Source: Ignavibacteriales bacterium
Lineage (GTDB): Bacteria; Bacteroidota; Ignavibacteria; UBA10030; SZUA-254
Length of the DNA: 64,000 bases
Reading direction: 5' to 3'
Assembly: GCA_016218025.1 (NCBI GenBank)
Contig: JACRFD010000073.1
Location: 68,001 to 132,000 of the forward strand
The notes under the pieces were generated by a model. The model was not told where the DNA came from. It searched no databases and saw only the letters and a program-made list of their open reading frames with translations. Numbering within the stretch: position 1 is the stretch's first letter; every line of letters starts with the position of its first letter. Of the stretch, positions 60,503-64,000 are shown in pieces. Position numbers and translations under genes: made by a program.

Positions 60503-61831
60503 ATGAAGAGGATAAAAGTAATTATAATGGGAGCAGCAGGTCGTGATTTTCATAATTTTAACACCGTTTATAGAGATAATGAATTATACGAGGTTGTTGC
60601 ATATACCGCAACTCAGATACCAAATATTGAAGGAAGAAAATATCCGGCAGAATTAGCCGGGAAGTTATATCCGAATGGAATACCAATCTTTCCGGAATCT
60701 GATTTAATTTCTCTTATTAAAAAACATGATATCGATGAAGTGATATTCGCTTACTCTGATGTGTCGCATAATTATGTAATGTCGAAAGCATCTCAAGTGA
60801 TGGCAGCCGGAGCCGATTTCAAACTTCTCGGCGCCCATCCAACAATGCTAAAAAGCAAAGTGCCGGTTATCGCAGTTGTTGCGGTTCGAACTGGCTCAGG
60901 AAAAAGTCAAACATCACGCAAGGTTTGCAAGTTGTTGCGCGATATGGGAAAGCGTGTTGTTGCTATCCGCCACCCGATGCCGTACGGCGATTTGGTCAAA
61001 CAAAAAGTTCAACGTTATCAAACTCTTGAAGATTTAATAAAATTTGAGTGCACCGTTGAAGAAATGGAAGAGTACGAGCCTCACATTGTCAACGGAACAA
61101 TTATTTACGCCGGTGTAGATTACGAAGCCATTTTACGTCAAGCCGAACAGGAAGCAGATGTAATTGTTTGGGATGGTGGCAATAACGATATGTCGTTCTA
61201 TAAGCCCGATATGACCATCACAGTTGCAGATCCACATCGCCCCGGACATGAGACTTCATATTATCCCGGTGCGGCTAATATAAGTTTAGCCGATATTATC
61301 ATCATTAATAAAGTTGAATCTGCCACACGGGAAAACATAGATAAAGTTAGAAGCAACATCCGCTCGATCAATCCGAATGCACTGGTAATAGAAGCTGCTT
61401 CTCCTATTTCTGTTGATGATGAAAATCTTATAAGGGGAAAAAGAGTTTTAGTGGTGGAGGATGGTCCCACGCTCACACATGGTGAAATGGCATACGGTGC
61501 AGGAGTGATAGCGGCTCAAAAATTCGGTGCAAAGCAGGTTATCGATCCACGACCGTGGGTTGTAAATTCTATTGCAGAAACTTTTGCTAAATACCCGAAG
61601 ATCGGAATATTGTTACCCGCAATGGGGTATGGAGGAAAACAAATCAAAGATCTTGAAACCACGATCAACAAAGTTGATTGCGATACTGTTATTATCGGCA
61701 CACCGATTGATTTACGTCGGATCATTAAAATTAACAAGCCCAGTGTCAGAGTACGGTATGAACTCGATGAAATCGCAAAACCGGACTTGAGCGAACTGCT
61801 TTCAAATTTTTTCAAAAATTATAAAGGATAA
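60503..61831 (+). CDS. Cyclic 2,3-diphosphoglycerate synthetase-like P-loop protein
   Basis: The protein has 442 residues. The N-terminal domain opens like a dinucleotide-binding fold (IIMGAAGRDFHNFN), the middle has a P-loop VRTGSGKSQTSRKV with RHPMPYGDLVKQKVQR, followed by DVIVWDGGNND and IIIINKVESATREN. In archaea, homologues make cyclic 2,3-diphosphoglycerate; bacterial members are widespread and mostly uncharacterised. It is followed four bases later by ornithine carbamoyltransferase and then carbamate kinase, suggesting a carbamoyl-phosphate or phosphate-handling role here. AGGAAA precedes the ATG. Confidence 0.8.
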   Translation: MKRIKVIIMGAAGRDFHNFNTVYRDNELYEVVAYTATQIPNIEGRKYPAELAGKLYPNGIPIFPESDLISLIKKHDIDEVIFAYSDVSHNYVMSKASQVMAAGADFKLLGAHPTMLKSKVPVIAVVAVRTGSGKSQTSRKVCKLLRDMGKRVVAIRHPMPYGDLVKQKVQRYQTLEDLIKFECTVEEMEEYEPHIVNGTIIYAGVDYEAILRQAEQEADVIVWDGGNNDMSFYKPDMTITVADPHRPGHETSYYPGAANISLADIIIINKVESATRENIDKVRSNIRSINPNALVIEAASPISVDDENLIRGKRVLVVEDGPTLTHGEMAYGAGVIAAQKFGAKQVIDPRPWVVNSIAETFAKYPKIGILLPAMGYGGKQIKDLETTINKVDCDTVIIGTPIDLRRIIKINKPSVRVRYELDEIAKPDLSELLSNFFKNYKG

Positions 61832-61834
61832 AAA

Positions 61835-62755
61835 ATGAAAAAAGACTTTTTAAGCATCGCCGATTTTTCGACTGACGAATTATTCGGTTTGATTGAACTT
61901 TCTAAAGAAGTTAAAAAACATCCCGATAATTACAGGCAAAAATTACAGGGGAAATCGATAGCAACAATTTTTGAAAAACAGTCTCTCCGCACGCATGTGA
62001 CTTTCGATGTCGGTATTTATCAATTGGGCGCACATGCAATATATCTGACTCAGGGTGATATAAGTTTGGGAAAACGAGAATCAATTTATGACACAGGTAA
62101 AAATCTGGAACGATGGGTGGATGGCGTTGTGGTTCGAACGTATGCCCATAAAACCTGCACCGATTTGGCGGCTGCAATGAAAATTCCGGTGATTAATGCT
62201 CTTACCGATTTCGAACATCCATGCCAGGCTCTTGGTGATTTTTTAACCGTCCATGAAAAGAAATGGAGTTTCAGCGGAAAGAAATTTGTTTTCGTGGGAG
62301 ATGGAAATAATGTTTGTCATTCGTTGATGCTATTTGCTGCTAAGGTTGGAATGAATTTTGTGGCAAATACTCCAAAAGGTTACGAGCCTGATAAGAATGT
62401 TATTAAATCATCAATAGTGTTTGCTAAGAAGATGGGATCAACGGTTGAAGTGATCAACGATCCGAAAGAAGCGGTTAAAGATGCGGATGTTATTTACACA
62501 GATGTTTGGACAAGCATGGGTCAGGAAGCCGAAAAGGAATCACGGTTAAAGATATTTAAAAATTATCAAGTGAATAAAAAGTTAATGTCACTCGCTAAGT
62601 CAGATGCAATTTTCATGCATTGCTTACCTGCACATCGCGGCGAAGAAGTTACCGATGATGTGATCGACTCAAAAAATTCCGTAGTCTTTGATGAAGCTGA
62701 AAACCGTCTTCATACTCAAAAGGCCGTTATGTTAACTTTAATGAGTGGAGCGTAA
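61835..62755 (+). CDS. argF: Ornithine carbamoyltransferase
   Basis: The protein has 306 residues and makes citrulline from ornithine and carbamoyl phosphate. It shows EKQSLRTHVTFDVG, IYQLGAHAIYL, YDTGKNLERWVDG, INALTDFEHPCQALGDF, DVWTSMGQEAE (ornithine loop) and MHCLPAHRGEEVTDDVID. The carbamoyl-phosphate motif is SLRTH rather than STRTR, so one phosphate-contact residue is changed. GGATAAAAA precedes the ATG. The end overlaps carbamate kinase by 11 bases. Confidence 0.92.
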   Translation: MKKDFLSIADFSTDELFGLIELSKEVKKHPDNYRQKLQGKSIATIFEKQSLRTHVTFDVGIYQLGAHAIYLTQGDISLGKRESIYDTGKNLERWVDGVVVRTYAHKTCTDLAAAMKIPVINALTDFEHPCQALGDFLTVHEKKWSFSGKKFVFVGDGNNVCHSLMLFAAKVGMNFVANTPKGYEPDKNVIKSSIVFAKKMGSTVEVINDPKEAVKDADVIYTDVWTSMGQEAEKESRLKIFKNYQVNKKLMSLAKSDAIFMHCLPAHRGEEVTDDVIDSKNSVVFDEAENRLHTQKAVMLTLMSGA

Positions 62756-63707
62756 TCTGACAAATTCAATTTTGATTGCAGTTGGTGGAAATTCCTTAAT
62801 CCGTGCAGGTCAGAAGGGTACAATACCGGAGCAATTTGCCAATGCGAGGTTAACTGCACAGAGCATATCCGAGTTAGCAAAGCGGGGTTGTAAATTAGTT
62901 GTAACACATGGTAATGGGCCGCAGGTCGGGGCGCAATTACTTCGCTCCGAAGCAGGCTCGCATCAAACATATACAATGCCGTTAGATGTATGTGTGGCAA
63001 TGACCCAGGGAGAAATTGGATATATTCTTCAAACATCTCTTCAATCGATTTTGAAATCGATGAATTTAAATATTCCGGTTGCCGGACTTGTAACGCAAGT
63101 AATTGTTGATAAACATGATCCGGCATTTCAAAAACCAACAAAACCGATTGGTCCGTTTTATTCATGGGAAATTGCACAAAAGAAACGGGATGAACTGGGG
63201 TGGAATATAGTTGAAGATGCAGCACGCGGATATAGACGGGTGGTTCCATCTCCGAAACCTCTTGGCATTGTGGAATTGGAAATTATCAAAGATTGTCTTG
63301 ATCGGGATATTATTGTTATCGCTTCGGGTGGGGGTGGAATACCTGTGGCACTCGAAAACGGATCGATAGTAGGTATTGAAGCTGTTATAGATAAAGATCG
63401 TGCTTCATCTCTTTTGGCAAGCCAACTGGGAATTGATAAGTTTGTGATCTCTACAGAGGTTGAGCAAGTGTATATCAATTTTAAAAAACCGAATCAACAG
63501 GCGTTAATATCCGTATCGCTTAATGAGATCAAGAACTATCTTGCTGAAGGCCATTTCTTGGAGGGAAGCATGAAACCCAAAATCGAAGCAGCTATTGATT
63601 TTCTGGAAGCGGGCGGATTGGAAGTTGTGATTACCGATCCTGAACATATTGTTGATGCCATTGACGGCAAAACCGGAACTCAGATTAAAGGAAGAAGATC
63701 ATCATGA
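62745..63707 (+). CDS. arcC: Carbamate kinase
   Basis: The protein has 320 residues and interconverts carbamate plus ATP with carbamoyl phosphate. It shows AVGGNSLIRAGQKG, VVTHGNGPQVG, LDVCVAMTQGEIGY, GPFYSWEIA, VPSPKPLGIVE, VIASGGGGIPV and VIDKDRASSLLA. The only suitable start is GTG at 62745, inside the end of argF. It shares ATGA with the next gene. It could run in either direction: ATP synthesis from citrulline, or carbamoyl-phosphate supply. Confidence 0.94.
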   Translation: MERNLTNSILIAVGGNSLIRAGQKGTIPEQFANARLTAQSISELAKRGCKLVVTHGNGPQVGAQLLRSEAGSHQTYTMPLDVCVAMTQGEIGYILQTSLQSILKSMNLNIPVAGLVTQVIVDKHDPAFQKPTKPIGPFYSWEIAQKKRDELGWNIVEDAARGYRRVVPSPKPLGIVELEIIKDCLDRDIIVIASGGGGIPVALENGSIVGIEAVIDKDRASSLLASQLGIDKFVISTEVEQVYINFKKPNQQALISVSLNEIKNYLAEGHFLEGSMKPKIEAAIDFLEAGGLEVVITDPEHIVDAIDGKTGTQIKGRRSS

Positions 63708-64000
63708 AAATAAGACATGTTGTTGAATCTCAGCAATTCACTTTGCCGATGCTGGTTGAACTTTTCTCGATAGCAGATCAAATGGAAAGAGTATTAGCTC
63801 GCGGAGGTACACAAGATTATCAGAATAAAATAATGGCTTCGCTCTTCTACGAACATTCTACACGTACCCGCTTCTCACTCGAATCTGCTATGTACCGGCT
63901 TGGAGGGAAAGTTTTATCAACTGAACGAGCCAATACTTTTTCTTCCGTTGTTGCGGGTGAAACTTTGGAAGATACTATTCGTGTAATCGGAAATTATGCC
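63704..64000 (+). CDS. pyrB: Aspartate carbamoyltransferase catalytic chain (N-terminal part, cut by window edge)
   Basis: The ATG overlaps the carbamate kinase stop (ATGA) and the frame is open to the last base (99 residues). It shows YEHSTRTRFSLESAMYRLGG, with the intact STRTR carbamoyl-phosphate motif, then FSSVVAGETLEDTIRVI, characteristic of PyrB. Its place after carbamate kinase suggests shared use of carbamoyl phosphate. YgeW-like carbamoyltransferases cannot be excluded from this fragment. Confidence 0.85.
   Translation, partial: MKIRHVVESQQFTLPMLVELFSIADQMERVLARGGTQDYQNKIMASLFYEHSTRTRFSLESAMYRLGGKVLSTERANTFSSVVAGETLEDTIRVIGNYA

Noticed and set aside
62716..63249. 177-codon minus-strand ORF over carbamate kinase
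   Set aside because: It lies entirely opposite well-conserved carbamate kinase motifs and the end of argF.

Overview
The window looks like a chromosomal segment of a Gram-negative, anaerobic or microaerobic, peptide/amino-acid-fermenting member of the Bacteroidota-Chlorobiota group, most likely Ignavibacteriota. This rests on two secreted proteins ending in type IX secretion (T9SS) C-terminal domains with the QNYPNPFNP motif, a TonB/OmpA/TPR envelope locus, Bacteroidota-type PPDK-like proteins, moderately AT-rich DNA, and many ATGA start/stop overlaps. No rRNA, tRNA or CRISPR array was recognised.

Layout. (1) 1-9102, plus strand: an envelope operon (partial gene, TonB-like protein, OmpA-like protein, long TPR protein, outer-membrane barrel) that runs by overlapping codons into panC and a GlmU-like nucleotidyltransferase without an acetyltransferase domain. 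(2) 9105-15515, minus: a rubrerythrin-like lipoprotein and two large T9SS-exported proteins. (3) 16122-20321, minus: cytochrome bd oxidase (cydAB), a palindrome-rich spacer, and a thioredoxin reductase with an unusual thioredoxin. (4) 20561-30285, plus: a defence island. A PLD-nuclease/SNF2-like helicase, a DUF1016 nuclease and a giant Eco57I-like methylase are joined by ATGA overlaps. They are followed by three 137-bp palindromic repeat units, a REP-associated-type transposase interrupted by an in-frame stop, an EVE-domain protein and a methylase-tail fragment. (5) 30245-36167, minus: a small membrane zinc-ribbon protein, a trans-sulfuration enzyme, a lipoprotein subtilase, and an ECF sigma/anti-sigma/DUF2892/OsmC cluster. 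(6) 36424-57877, plus: a large amino-acid and 2-oxoacid catabolic region. It holds three glutamate dehydrogenases, two large receiver-ATP-grasp (PPDK_N) proteins, alanine dehydrogenase, a CoA-transferase, malic enzyme-phosphotransacetylase, a four-subunit 2-oxoacid:ferredoxin oxidoreductase, a radical-SAM-like protein without its cluster cysteines, and a second trans-sulfuration enzyme. (7) 58056-60419: feoAB plus a small Cys-rich protein behind a DtxR-like palindrome. (8) 60503-64000: a cyclic-diphosphoglycerate-synthetase-like P-loop protein, ornithine carbamoyltransferase, carbamate kinase and the start of an aspartate carbamoyltransferase.

How the genes may work together. Dehydrogenases yield 2-oxoacids and NAD(P)H, the ferredoxin oxidoreductase makes acyl-CoA and reduced ferredoxin, and the CoA-transferase and phosphotransacetylase-type domain can conserve energy as acyl phosphate. 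The strongest candidate for an undescribed system is the duplicated pair [glutamate dehydrogenase + receiver/ATP-grasp protein]. The two dehydrogenases have diverged to NAD-type and NADP-type signatures, and each is followed by its own receiver/ATP-grasp partner, which has no phosphohistidine or PEP domain. The second candidate is the translationally coupled helicase-nuclease-methylase defence module.
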